Notes under the pieces: generated by a model
What the model saw: only the letters and a program-made list of their open reading frames with translations
Databases searched by the model: none
What the model was told of the DNA's origin: nothing
Translations under genes and position numbers: made by a program
Part shown: positions 54,189 through 62,891 of the stretch, piece by piece
Numbering within the stretch: the stretch's first letter is position 1
Layout: every line of letters begins with the position of its first letter
Assembly: GCA_038526915.1 (NCBI GenBank)
Contig: JBCBGF010000009.1
Span: 1-64,000, forward strand
Reading direction: 5' to 3'
Length of the DNA stretch: 64,000 nt
Source: JBCBGF01 sp038526915
GTDB lineage: Bacteria; Pseudomonadota; Alphaproteobacteria; Rhodobacterales; Rhodobacteraceae

Positions 54189-55333
54189 TGGCCCGCAAGA
54201 CTGTGAAGGCCGCCTTTTACCGTGGCGGGACGTCGAAAGCGGTGATGTTCAATGCCGCGCATCTGCCGGCGGACAAGGATCGCCGCGATCGGATGTTCTT
54301 GCAGATCATGGGAAGTCCCGATGCCTATGGCCGTCAGTTGGACGGCATGGGTGGCGGGATTTCATCTCTGTCCAAGATCGTGATCGTTGAGCCATCGGCC
54401 CGGGCGGATGCGGATATCGACTATACCTTTGTCCAGATCGCCGTGGGCGCGCCGGTGGCCGATTACGGCCAAATGTGCGGAAACATGTCGTCGGCGGTCG
54501 GGCCCTTTGCGATTGAAGAAGGGTTGGTGCGCGTGGCGGATGGTCCGGCGGTGGTGCGGGTGCATAACACCAACACGGGCAAGCTGTTTCATGCATCCTT
54601 TGACGTGCGGGACGGGCGTGCGGTCGAAGCGGGCGATTTTGAGATCCCGGGTGTCTCGCAACGGGGGGCGAAGGTGCGGCTTGAGTTTTTCGATCCCGGC
54701 GGATCGCGGACGGGGGTACTTTTGCCGACGGGGCAAGTTGTCGAAGATCTGGATGTGCCTGGGCTGGGCGTCTTTCGGGTCTCGATGGTCGATGCGTCCA
54801 ACCCGGTGGTCTTTGTCAACGCCGCCGATCTGGGGCGGCGCGGCGACGAACACCCCGCCGAGCTTGATGCCGACAGGGATCTTATGGACACGTTGGAGGC
54901 GATCCGGCGCCAGGGGGCCGTTGCGATGGGGCTGGTCAACGCCCCCGAGAACGCGCAGCTGTCAGCCCCGAAAGTGGCGTTGGTGGCTGCGCCGACTGCG
55001 TTTTCAGCGCTCGATGGCCGAACGTATGATCCGAGCGATTACCATGTCTCGGTCCGGCTGGTCTCCATGGGCAACTTCCACCGCGCGATCACCCTGACCG
55101 GGGCGATGTGCGTAGCCGTCGCGGCGCGCATTCCGGGCACGCTGATTGCGGATCATGTGCCGGCCAAGGGCGATGTGTTGATCGGCAACCCGTCCGGTGT
55201 CCTGCCGGTCGAGGCCGACGTGCGCGACGGCCCTGACGGGTTGGTGGCGCATTCAGCGACGACGTTTCGGACACAAAGGCGGATCATGGAAGGGTTTGTG
55301 TCGTATCTGGAAACACTGGATCCCGCCGCATGA
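54188..55333 (+). CDS. prpF: PrpF family methylaconitate isomerase
   Basis: The 381-residue protein has the PrpF/diaminopimelate-epimerase fold: VKAAFYRGGTSKAVMF at the start, GGISSLSKIVIV, the VGAPVADYGQMCGNMSSAVG region, and VRLVSMGNFHRAITLTGAMC. PrpF isomerises trans- and cis-methylaconitate or aconitate so that an aconitase can hydrate them; the related GalD tautomerises 4-oxalomesaconate. The start ATG overlaps the acnD TGA by one base (a GTG at 54185 is also possible). Its stop overlaps rraA by 4 bases. Confidence 0.88.
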   Translation: MARKTVKAAFYRGGTSKAVMFNAAHLPADKDRRDRMFLQIMGSPDAYGRQLDGMGGGISSLSKIVIVEPSARADADIDYTFVQIAVGAPVADYGQMCGNMSSAVGPFAIEEGLVRVADGPAVVRVHNTNTGKLFHASFDVRDGRAVEAGDFEIPGVSQRGAKVRLEFFDPGGSRTGVLLPTGQVVEDLDVPGLGVFRVSMVDASNPVVFVNAADLGRRGDEHPAELDADRDLMDTLEAIRRQGAVAMGLVNAPENAQLSAPKVALVAAPTAFSALDGRTYDPSDYHVSVRLVSMGNFHRAITLTGAMCVAVAARIPGTLIADHVPAKGDVLIGNPSGVLPVEADVRDGPDGLVAHSATTFRTQRRIMEGFVSYLETLDPAA

Positions 55334-55830
55334 CTTGGGCGCTGGAACCGTTTCCGACCACGGACCTGAACGATGCCTTTCCCGACAAGGTGCGCCAAGT
55401 GATGCTACCGTTCCGGGATTTTGGTGTGCGGCGCATGTTTGCCGGACGCATCAAGACAGCGGTCACGATGGAAGACACCAAACTGGTCCAGCAGGCCCTG
55501 TTCAACACACCGGGTGATGGCGCGGTCGTTGTTTTGGACGGAGGCGGATCGGGGCGCAGTGCGCTGCTTGGTGATGTGAACGCTGATCTTCTTGTGGATA
55601 ACGGCTGGGCGGGTATTGTGATTAACGGTGTCGTGCGCGACGCCCGCGCCTTGGCCAAGGTGGATCTGGGGATCAAGGCCCTGGGGACAACGCCGGTGCG
55701 AAGCGCAAAACGCGGTATCGGGGCATTGGGGGTGCCCGTCGCGTTTGGAAACGTGCTTTTTGAGGAGGGGCACTGCATTTATTGTGATGAGGACGGTGTC
55801 CTTGTCTCGGAAGAACCGCTGAGCCTCTGA
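55330..55830 (+). CDS. RraA-like aldolase/decarboxylase
   Basis: The 166-residue protein resembles RraA and the related 4-hydroxy-4-methyl-2-oxoglutarate/4-carboxy-4-hydroxy-2-oxoadipate aldolases. It has VVLDGGGSGRSALLGDVNAD and GWAGIVINGVVRDARAL, with Arg103-Asp104 forming the pair used by the aldolases. E. coli RraA has Gln in place of that Asp, so this protein is more likely an enzyme than an RNase E inhibitor. Such enzymes make pyruvate plus a 2-oxo acid and also decarboxylate oxaloacetate. It is coupled to prpF (ATGA overlap) within the tricarboxylate operon. Confidence 0.8.
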   Translation: MTWALEPFPTTDLNDAFPDKVRQVMLPFRDFGVRRMFAGRIKTAVTMEDTKLVQQALFNTPGDGAVVVLDGGGSGRSALLGDVNADLLVDNGWAGIVINGVVRDARALAKVDLGIKALGTTPVRSAKRGIGALGVPVAFGNVLFEEGHCIYCDEDGVLVSEEPLSL

Positions 55831-55871
55831 CGGCGCAGCAAGATAATGTCATAAAGGGAGGAAACCAAAAA

Positions 55872-56855
55872 ATGACAGTATTCACATTCACACGTCGTAC
55901 AGCCATCGCGGCGGCAGCGGCGATGATGGTGACCGGTCCGGTGCATGCGGACGGGCATCAGGTGCTGGACAGCATCCACTTTCTGATCCCCGGTGGCGCC
56001 GGCGGCGGTTGGGATGGCACCGCGCGCGGCACGGGCGAGGCGCTGACCAATGCGGGCCTTGTCGGATCGGCATCGTATGAAAACATGTCGGGCGGCGGTG
56101 GCGGCAAGGCCATTGCCTATCTGATTGAGAACGCGGAGTCGAACCACGGCACGCTGATGGTCAACTCGACCCCCATCGTGATCCGGTCGCTGACGGGCGT
56201 GTTCCCGCAAAGCTTCCGTGACCTTACGCTGGTGGCGGGCACGATTGGCGACTATGCCGCGATCGTCGTGGGCAAGGACAGCCCGATCAACTCGATGGAT
56301 GATCTGGTGCAGGCCTATGCCGCAGACCCGAACGGCACTGCTGTTGGCGGCGGTTCGGTTCCCGGCGGCATGGACCACCTGGTCGCGGCCATGGTGATGG
56401 AAGCGGCTGGGCAGGATCCGGTTGGCGTGAAGTACCTGGCCTATGATGGCGGCGGCCAGGCGATGGCAGCGCTGTTGTCGGGTGAGATCAAGGCGCTCTC
56501 CACCGGCTTTTCCGAAGCCGTTGAACTGGCGAAAGCCGGTGAGGTGAAGATCATCGGTGTGACCGCCGATGAGCGTGTGGATGCCGCGCCCGATGCGCCG
56601 ACCATGAAAGAGCAGGGGATCGACACGACCTTTGTGAACTGGCGCGGGTTCTTTGCCGCACCGGGTCTGCCGGATGACAAGCTGGCGATGTACCAGGACG
56701 CCATTGCCAAGATGTACGACACCCCGGAGTGGGAAGAAGTCCGTGCGCGCAATGGCTGGGCCAACATTCACAATCCTGGCGATGAGTTCGCGGCCTTCCT
56801 TGAAGAGCAGGAAAAGGTGATTGGCGATCTTATGAAGAAGCTGGGCTTCCTCTGA
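55872..56855 (+). CDS. tctC: Tripartite tricarboxylate transporter substrate-binding protein
   Basis: The 327-residue periplasmic binding protein of the TctC/Bug type has a signal peptide MTVFTFTRRTAIAAAAAMMV with cleavage near VHADG (about residue 27); the paired Arg hints at Tat export. The mature part contains the Bug loop text ENMSGGGGGKAIAYL and the TAVGGGSVPGGMDHL segment. It delivers a tricarboxylate or similar acid to TctA/TctB. A gggagg site precedes it. A perfect hairpin follows the stop before prpB. Confidence 0.9.
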   Translation: MTVFTFTRRTAIAAAAAMMVTGPVHADGHQVLDSIHFLIPGGAGGGWDGTARGTGEALTNAGLVGSASYENMSGGGGGKAIAYLIENAESNHGTLMVNSTPIVIRSLTGVFPQSFRDLTLVAGTIGDYAAIVVGKDSPINSMDDLVQAYAADPNGTAVGGGSVPGGMDHLVAAMVMEAAGQDPVGVKYLAYDGGGQAMAALLSGEIKALSTGFSEAVELAKAGEVKIIGVTADERVDAAPDAPTMKEQGIDTTFVNWRGFFAAPGLPDDKLAMYQDAIAKMYDTPEWEEVRARNGWANIHNPGDEFAAFLEEQEKVIGDLMKKLGFL

Positions 56856-56872
56856 GACCCGGCTGACCTAAA

Positions 56873-56897
56873 CCAGCCCGCCATGCCGGCGGGCTGG
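56873..56897 (+). terminator. Intercistronic hairpin between tctC and prpB
   Basis: A perfect 10-bp stem (56873-56882 with 56888-56897) with a 5-base loop starts 17 bases after the tctC stop. It lacks a strong T run, so partial termination or 3'-end protection favouring tctC mRNA is likelier than full termination. Confidence 0.65.
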
Positions 56898-56926
56898 ACC
56901 CTTTGCCCCTAGTGGATCGACGCCCC

Positions 56927-57832
56927 ATGCGACGCACGCTCAGTCCATCGGACAAGCGCAAAGCCTTTCGGCGCGCGCTGGCCAGCGGCAAGATCATCCG
57001 CGCACCGGGGGCCTTCCTGCCGCTTGTGGGGATCGAGATCGAACGGCAGGGTTTTGAAGCGATCTACCTGTCGGGCGCGGTTCTGGCCGCTGATCTGGGG
57101 TTGCCTGATATCGGTCTGACGACCCTGACCGAAGTGGCCGACCGGGCCGAGCAGTTTGGGCGGGTCACGAACCTGCCGATCATCCTCGACTGCGACACCG
57201 GGTTTGGTGAGCCGATGAATGTCGCCCGCTGTGTTGAGATCATGGAAAGCCGCGGCATGGCGGCGTTGCAGATCGAAGATCAGGAAATGCCCAAACGATG
57301 CGGGCATCTGGATGGCAAGACGCTGGTCGGCACCGATATCATGTTGCGCCGCATTCGCGCCGCCATTGAGGCCCGGCGCGATCCCGACACGGTGATCATC
57401 GCGCGCACCGATGCCTTTGCCAGCGAAGGGATCGACGGTGTGATCGCCCGGTCACGGGCCTATGTCGAAGCGGGCGCGGATGTGATCTTTGCCGAAGCCC
57501 TGACCGGCGCGGACGATTGGCGGGCGGCGACGCAGGCCATTGCCGCACCGCTTCTGGCCAATATGACCGAGTTCGGCAAATCCGATCTGATCAGCGCCGA
57601 TGCGTTGCAGGCGCTGGGGGCGAGCGTGGTGATCTACCCTGTCACCTTGCTGCGCCTGGCGATGGGAACCACGCGCCGGTCCCTGGCTGAGATTGCGGAA
57701 ACCGGAACGCAAACGGGCCTGATCGACGCGATGCAGACGCGGGCCGAGTTGTATGACCTGCTCGACTACCAGGCGTTCAATCGCTTTGACGCGTCCCTTT
57801 ATAATTTCACGCTTGGCTCAGAGGAGACCTGA
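56927..57832 (+). CDS. prpB: 2-Methylisocitrate lyase-type enzyme (PrpB family)
   Basis: The 301-residue isocitrate lyase/PEP mutase superfamily barrel has the PrpB catalytic loop KRCGH at residues 123-127 with Cys125, and metal-binding Asp residues in ILDCDTGFGEP (Asp88, Asp90). Other family text is IARTDAFASEG and LANMTEFGKSD. PrpB splits 2-methylisocitrate into pyruvate and succinate; close relatives act on isocitrate-like or dimethylmalate substrates. The ATG at 56927 is used; the frame is open from 56903. It is followed after 2 bases by tctB. Confidence 0.87.
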   Translation: MRRTLSPSDKRKAFRRALASGKIIRAPGAFLPLVGIEIERQGFEAIYLSGAVLAADLGLPDIGLTTLTEVADRAEQFGRVTNLPIILDCDTGFGEPMNVARCVEIMESRGMAALQIEDQEMPKRCGHLDGKTLVGTDIMLRRIRAAIEARRDPDTVIIARTDAFASEGIDGVIARSRAYVEAGADVIFAEALTGADDWRAATQAIAAPLLANMTEFGKSDLISADALQALGASVVIYPVTLLRLAMGTTRRSLAEIAETGTQTGLIDAMQTRAELYDLLDYQAFNRFDASLYNFTLGSEET

Positions 57833-57834
57833 CA

Positions 57835-58314
57835 ATGGCCCTTGATCGTTGGATCGCGTTCTTTCTTCTCCTGGCCTTTGCGATTTACGGCTATACGGCG
57901 TTTTTCATGATGGACGATCTGTTGCCGCCGATCATGCAGCGCAATCCGATCTGGCCATCGAGTTTCCCCAAGGTTCTGGCGGTTGGTGGCATCATAACGG
58001 CGCTGATCGTTCTGTCGGGGTTTGAGAAATCATCTGACCCGAACGCCGCCGACATCAATTACCGCAGGCTACAGGACTACAAGATCGGGCAGGCGCTCGC
58101 GCTGTTGGGGCTGATGGTGGTATATGCCTTGGTCCTGCGGCCGGTCGGGTTTCTGGCGGCGACGTTTCTGTTTCTGGCCATCGGCAGCATCATCCTCGGC
58201 GAACGACGATACGTTGTGATCGCCATCGTCTCGGCCACGGCTGCGGGGGGTGTCTGGTACCTCGTCAATGTGGTTTTGGGCATTTTTCTTACGCCGCTTC
58301 CGGCGTTTTTGTAG
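57835..58314 (+). CDS. tctB: Tripartite tricarboxylate transporter small permease
   Basis: The 159-residue protein has four hydrophobic segments in the TctB pattern: one at the start (WIAFFLLLAFAIYGYTAFFM), one near residue 45, then two after the polar INYRRLQDYKIG loop. It pairs with TctA in the inner membrane. Its ATG is 2 bases after the prpB stop, with gaggaga in the end of prpB as ribosome-binding site. It is 12 bases from tctA. Confidence 0.87.
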   Translation: MALDRWIAFFLLLAFAIYGYTAFFMMDDLLPPIMQRNPIWPSSFPKVLAVGGIITALIVLSGFEKSSDPNAADINYRRLQDYKIGQALALLGLMVVYALVLRPVGFLAATFLFLAIGSIILGERRYVVIAIVSATAAGGVWYLVNVVLGIFLTPLPAFL

Positions 58315-58326
58315 GGGAGGCGGATC

Positions 58327-59844
58327 ATGCTTGAAGGGTTGATGATCGGCCTGACCACGGCCTTGTCGCTGCAGAATCTGCTGATGGTGATCGGCGGATG
58401 TCTGGTGGGAACGTTTATCGGGATGCTGCCGGGCTTGGGCCCGATGTCGATCATCGCGATCATGATACCCATCGCGGTGACGATCGGTGATCCGTCCGCG
58501 GCGCTGATCCTGTTGGCGGGTGTTTACTATGGGGCGGTGTTCGGGGGGTCGACCTCGTCGATCCTGATCAACGCGCCCGGGGTTGCATCGACCGTAGCGA
58601 CCAGTTTTGACGGCTATCCGCTGACCCGCCAGGGGAAGGCGGGCAAGGCGCTGACGGTGGCTGCAATCTCGTCCTTTGCGGGGGGCACTGTAGGGGCGAT
58701 CCTTCTTTTGTTCTTTGCGCCGATGTTGGCGAGCGTCGCGCTGCTTTTCCATTCGTCCGAATATTTCGCGCTGATGGTCGTGGGCCTATCGGCCATCGCG
58801 GCCTTTGCGGGAACCGGTCAGGTCTTCAAGGCGCTTTTGATGACGTTCCTGGGCCTCGCGCTGGGGACGGTAGGGGAAGGTGTGCTGTTCAACATGCCGC
58901 GTTTCACCGGCGGCATCCTCGATCTGCAGAGCGGGTTTGGCTTTATCACGCTGGCCATGGCGATGTTCGCCCTGCCCGAAGCGCTCTATCTGGTGCTCGA
59001 TCCCAACCGGTCGAAACAGGCCGGGGGCAGCGGCGAAATCAAAGAGCTTCGCATCACGCGAGAGGAGGCGAAGGCCATTGCGCCTGTGATCGGGCGGCAG
59101 TCAATCCAGGGCTTCCTGATTGGCGTCTTGCCAGGGGCAGGGGCCACCATTGCGTCATTTCTGGGCTATGCCGTTGAACGCAACCTGGCGACCAAGGAAG
59201 AGCAAGAGCAGTTTGGCAAAGGCTCGGTCAAAGGGTTGGCCGCGCCGGAATCGGCCAATAACGCGGCGTGTACTGGGTCTTTCGTGCCGTTGCTGACGCT
59301 GGGTATTCCGGGGTCTGGCACCACGGCGATCCTGCTGGGTGCGCTGATTGCGCTCAACGTTTCGCCCGGGCCGCGCCTGATGATCGACAACCCGCAGATC
59401 TTCTGGGCCGTCATCATCTCGATGTATCTGGGCAATCTGGTCCTTCTGATCCTCAACCTGCCGCTTATCCCCTATATCGCCAAGGTGCTGGCGGTTCCGC
59501 GGAACTACCTGATCCCGTTCATTCTCTTCTTCACGCTGATGGGGGCCTATATCGGGCAGAACAACGCGACCGAGCTTCTGATCCTGGTGGGTTTTGGGGT
59601 GATTGCGACGGCGTTCAGGTTTGCCGACTACCCGCTGGCCCCGCTTCTGATCGGGTTCATCCTTGGGCCGCTGTTGGAGAACAACTTTGCCCGGTCGATG
59701 CAGCTTTATGATGGCGTCGCGTTCATCTGGGAACGGCCGATGACGATGGTGCTGTTGATCTTGTCGGTGCTGTTGATCCTGCTGCCAAGCTACCGCGCGC
59801 GTCGGGCGGCGGCGCGGGCTGACGGTGTTGCGGATGGTGATTAG
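58327..59844 (+). CDS. tctA: Tripartite tricarboxylate transporter large permease
   Basis: The 505-residue TctA protein has about twelve membrane helices and family motifs GTFIGMLPGLGPMSIIAIM, YYGAVFGGSTSSILINAPG, GFLIGVLPGAGATIASFLGY and AAPESANNAACTGSFVPLL, with GIPGSGTTAILLGAL. It moves the substrate across the inner membrane by ion gradient. It is the last gene of the seven-gene operon. A gggagg site precedes its ATG. Confidence 0.94.
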   Translation: MLEGLMIGLTTALSLQNLLMVIGGCLVGTFIGMLPGLGPMSIIAIMIPIAVTIGDPSAALILLAGVYYGAVFGGSTSSILINAPGVASTVATSFDGYPLTRQGKAGKALTVAAISSFAGGTVGAILLLFFAPMLASVALLFHSSEYFALMVVGLSAIAAFAGTGQVFKALLMTFLGLALGTVGEGVLFNMPRFTGGILDLQSGFGFITLAMAMFALPEALYLVLDPNRSKQAGGSGEIKELRITREEAKAIAPVIGRQSIQGFLIGVLPGAGATIASFLGYAVERNLATKEEQEQFGKGSVKGLAAPESANNAACTGSFVPLLTLGIPGSGTTAILLGALIALNVSPGPRLMIDNPQIFWAVIISMYLGNLVLLILNLPLIPYIAKVLAVPRNYLIPFILFFTLMGAYIGQNNATELLILVGFGVIATAFRFADYPLAPLLIGFILGPLLENNFARSMQLYDGVAFIWERPMTMVLLILSVLLILLPSYRARRAAARADGVADGD

Positions 59845-60161
59845 GCTTTAGCCTGGCGCCTTGGGCAAGATGGCGTGATGGTCGTAGAGATTGGCAAAGA
59901 AAGCTGGCGCTTGAAGAACCGGGGGTAGCGCCATGCGGCAATCCCGCAGGCCGGGCTCAATGAGGACTGCGCGGCCCGGGGCCTGCTCCGCAGCGAGCGG
60001 ATCAATTTTGAGCTGCTACGAGCCCGCCGCAGGTTACGCGCAACCAGCGTGCCATCAATTCGCCATGTTCATCCGGCTAGACAACGCGCTGATCGTGCGG
60101 GATAACCAAGTTGCGATCGACAAAACAAAAAATCGACGCGATGAGGCCGAGGATAGTGTGA
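59845..60161. other. 317-base intergenic region between the tct operon and the secretion locus
   Basis: No gene, strong terminator or repeat family member was recognised. The final part should contain the promoter of the IalB-like gene. An open frame across part of it has no family-like text. Confidence 0.5.
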
Positions 60162-60632
60162 ATGCGGGCACCCATCAGACTTGCCTTACCCATTCTATTT
60201 GCCGCGCTGACCGGTGCGGCCCATGCCGACACCCGCACCTTTCGCGATTGGCAGGTCGCCTGCGAGGGCGGCGGATGCACCGCAGCGCAGACCCTGTCGG
60301 CGCCGGATGCCACCTGGCTCGCGACGCTGCAACTCGTGCCGTCGGAGGGGGAGGGCGCGACGCTGGTGCTGCGCCTGCCGCTGGGTGTGCATATCGGATC
60401 GGGCGTGTTTGTGAGCGATGGCCGCACGACGCTTTACCCGGGCACGTTCACACGATGCGACGCCACAGGGTGCCGGGCCGTTCTGGAGATGCCGCCTGAG
60501 ATGCTTGCAGGCTGGCGCGCGGGGCGGGCCGCGCAGGTGCGCTATCGCCCGGCGTCGGATGCCGCGGTGGTGGCGTTTGAAGCATCGCTGATGGGGGTCA
60601 GCCGGGCGCTGGCGGAAGTGGGGGTCGAATGA
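60162..60632 (+). CDS. IalB-family (invasion-associated locus B) exported protein, first copy
   Basis: The 156-residue protein has a signal peptide ending near AAHAD (residue 22) and the IalB fold text: FRDWQVACEGGGC, then LRLPLGVHIGSGVFVSDG, and the RCDATGCRAV paired-cysteine motif. The family is periplasmic or outer-membrane associated and of unclear molecular function, first named from Bartonella. Its stop overlaps the start of tpsB by 4 bases (ATGA), so it is translationally coupled to a secretion pore. Confidence 0.85.
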   Translation: MRAPIRLALPILFAALTGAAHADTRTFRDWQVACEGGGCTAAQTLSAPDATWLATLQLVPSEGEGATLVLRLPLGVHIGSGVFVSDGRTTLYPGTFTRCDATGCRAVLEMPPEMLAGWRAGRAAQVRYRPASDAAVVAFEASLMGVSRALAEVGVE

Positions 60633-62152
60633 GACGCTTGATTGCGGCGCTGTGCTGTCTGGTCCCAGGGGCGCTGAACGCGCAAAGCTTTGAAATTGAT
60701 GCGGTTGATTTCAGCGAAAGCGTCTATCTTTCCGAGGAAGAGCTGCAGGCGATCGCGGCTCAGTACACGGACCGATCGATCTCGCTTGCCGATCTGCAGG
60801 AGATGGTGGCAGCGGTTCAGACGCTTTACACCGAGGCGGGCATCATCACCGCGCGGGCAGTTTTGCCGCCCCAAGAGATCCGCGATGGCACGCTGCGCGT
60901 GGAATTGGTGGAAGCTTTGGTCGAAGACATCGTGGTCGAAGGGTTCGAACAGACCGATCCCGCGTTTTTCAGCCGCACTTTGTCCATCGCCGAAGGGCAG
61001 CGCCCGGATTTTGCCGAGCTTGAACGCGATCTGCGCCGATATGAGATCAGTTACGACCTGCGGCCGCAGCTGAGCTTTCGGCCGGGCGAAGAGCCGGGGA
61101 CCACTGTCGCGGTGATCCGGGCGGAAGAACCGGAGCGGTTTTCCTTTACCGGATCGCTGGACAACTTTGGGTCCGAAGAAACCGGGGAGCTTCGTGGGAC
61201 GCTTTTTGCCAAGGCCTCAAGCCTGACGGGCTGGCGCGATACGCTGACGGGGCAAATCCAGGGGTCAGAGGGGGCCTATTCGGGATCGCTTGCCTATGCG
61301 CGGCCTGTGGGCGGGCGTGGCGGTGTGTTGCTGGCCACGACGAGTTATGCCGACAGCCAGATTATCTCGGGCCCGTTCTCAGCCGTGGACATCGTGTCGA
61401 ACTCGGCCACGCTGTCCTTTGGCTATCGACAGCCGTTTCGGGTGCGCAGTCAAAGCCATGCGTTCGGCGAGATCAACATTCTGACCGAGCAAAGCGAGAG
61501 TGAGCTTGAGGGCGCGCCACTGAGCGATCAGACGCTGACCGAGGTCGTTCTGACCGGCGGGTTTGTCAGGCGCGGCGATCGCCAGAACCTGGGGCTGACC
61601 TTTGGGCTCAAGCTGGGTCAGGCCGATAGTGACTCCACGTCTGAGACCGAGGGCGATTACCAGATCGCCTTTGCCTCGGCGAGCTACGCGCGAACGATGG
61701 GCGAGCGGCTGATCTTTGACGCCTCGGTTTCGGCGCAGTTTGGCGAAGACCAGAACTTGCCGGTTGCGCGGCTCTTCACCGTTGGGGGCGCGACCACAGT
61801 GCGTGGCTACCCATCATCGGTGAGGTCCGGGGATTCGGGGTTGCTGACGCGGTTGCAGCTGTCGCGCCGCCAGCCGATTCGCCCGGAGGCGCGCCCGGAA
61901 TTGGCGATTACGCCGTTTGGCTTTGCCGATCTCGGGGTGGTGGTCCCGTTCCGCGATCCCGACCCGGGGGCTGATCCAGCAGGCGGGTTTGATTCCGATC
62001 AGGACGTCCTGATGTCGCTTGGTGGTGGGGCGCGGTTCAACTGGAATGCGCGCACCCGGGGCGTCCTGATGGTGGCCCAACCACTACGCGATACGCTGGG
62101 ATTCGAGGCCTCGGGCGCGACCGTGTATTTGGGTGTGGACATAGACTTCTAA
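60629..62152 (+). CDS. TpsB outer-membrane transporter (ShlB/FhaC/HecB family)
   Basis: The 507-residue protein has a signal peptide (MRRLIAALCCLVPGALNAQS), POTRA domains over about residues 25-165 (VYLSEEELQAIAAQYTDRSI; TLYTEAGIITARAVLPPQEI; DGTLRVELVEALVEDIVVEG), and a C-terminal 16-strand barrel. The loop-6 signature is present as VGGATTVRGYP, with the key VRGY. The protein ends with Phe (GVDIDF), the usual outer-membrane signal. It exports a TpsA partner, evidently the gene at 62892. It is coupled to the IalB-like gene upstream. Confidence 0.93.
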   Translation: MRRLIAALCCLVPGALNAQSFEIDAVDFSESVYLSEEELQAIAAQYTDRSISLADLQEMVAAVQTLYTEAGIITARAVLPPQEIRDGTLRVELVEALVEDIVVEGFEQTDPAFFSRTLSIAEGQRPDFAELERDLRRYEISYDLRPQLSFRPGEEPGTTVAVIRAEEPERFSFTGSLDNFGSEETGELRGTLFAKASSLTGWRDTLTGQIQGSEGAYSGSLAYARPVGGRGGVLLATTSYADSQIISGPFSAVDIVSNSATLSFGYRQPFRVRSQSHAFGEINILTEQSESELEGAPLSDQTLTEVVLTGGFVRRGDRQNLGLTFGLKLGQADSDSTSETEGDYQIAFASASYARTMGERLIFDASVSAQFGEDQNLPVARLFTVGGATTVRGYPSSVRSGDSGLLTRLQLSRRQPIRPEARPELAITPFGFADLGVVVPFRDPDPGADPAGGFDSDQDVLMSLGGGARFNWNARTRGVLMVAQPLRDTLGFEASGATVYLGVDIDF

Positions 62153-62237
62153 AATCACGCTTTTGCCACGTTTCGGGCGCGAATGTGCCCCGTGAGTTGA
62201 TGACACGTTAACCAGTGTAAACTCACAGGGCAGATGA

Positions 62238-62813
62238 ATGAAACATATCGCTACACTCCTGACAGCCACCGTCTTTGCGACAGGCGCATTCGCGCAAACG
62301 GCGGATAACACTGAAATTGGTGCTGACGCACAGCCGGAAACCACCCTGGCCACAACACCGCAGCCCGTTGCCAACAATTCGACCTTTGGCGACTGGATCG
62401 TGACGTGTCAGGCTGTCACCACGCGCGACACCGCGTGCCGCCTGGTGCAGGAACAGTCGCTGACCGACACGCAACAGCTTGTGGCCCGCTTCATCGCGTT
62501 GCCGGCGCAAGACGGCGCGGCCGTCCTTCTGGCGCAGGTGCCGATGGGCGTCTACCTGCCGGGTGGCGCTGTGTATCGGATTGCCGGGAACGAAGAGGTC
62601 GAACAGCGCAGCATGGTCTGGCAGCGGTGCCTGGGACAGCTGTGTGAAGCCGCCATTCAGCTCGATGCGGAAGAGATCGAGATGATGTCGGAAGGTGAGG
62701 CAATCCTCTTTGGCTACCGGATGGATGCGGGCGCAGAGCCGATCATTCTGCGCGTTGATACCGCCGCTTTTGCGGACGGCGTCTCGGCCATCCGGCCGCA
62801 GCTTTCGAACTAA
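62238..62813 (+). CDS. IalB-family exported protein, second copy
   Basis: The 191-residue protein has a signal peptide (MKHIATLLTATVFATGAFAQ) and a 20-residue Asp/Thr/Pro-rich spacer. The IalB domain follows: FGDWIVTCQAVTTRDTACRL, then LLAQVPMGVYLPGGAVYRIA and the WQRCLGQLCEAAI paired cysteines. It is a diverged paralogue of the protein at 60162. It lies between tpsB and tpsA, with a strong hairpin following. Function is unknown; a chaperone or export-accessory role is inferred from position. Confidence 0.85.
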   Translation: MKHIATLLTATVFATGAFAQTADNTEIGADAQPETTLATTPQPVANNSTFGDWIVTCQAVTTRDTACRLVQEQSLTDTQQLVARFIALPAQDGAAVLLAQVPMGVYLPGGAVYRIAGNEEVEQRSMVWQRCLGQLCEAAIQLDAEEIEMMSEGEAILFGYRMDAGAEPIILRVDTAAFADGVSAIRPQLSN

Positions 62814-62832
62814 GCCAACGACACTTCTTCGT

Positions 62833-62860
62833 TTGCGCCGGGTAGCTGGGCCCGGCGCAA
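62833..62860 (+). terminator. Hairpin between the second ialB-like gene and tpsA
   Basis: A perfect 10-bp stem (62833-62842 with 62851-62860) with an 8-base loop lies 19 bases after the stop. No T run follows, so it may only partly terminate or protect the upstream message. Confidence 0.6.
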
Positions 62861-62891
62861 GTACGAGTTCAAGACCGGGATCGCAGGGTAT

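Noticed and set aside
55330..55830. Gallate-type pathway (PrpF-like tautomerase plus RraA-like aldolase)
   Set aside because: No gallate or protocatechuate ring-cleavage dioxygenase or oxalomesaconate hydratase is nearby, and AcnD and PrpB point to methylcitrate-like chemistry. It remains a fallback.
51594..57832. Complete methylcitrate cycle for propionate
   Set aside because: No methylcitrate synthase (prpC) is in the operon, and a tricarboxylate transporter is integrated instead.
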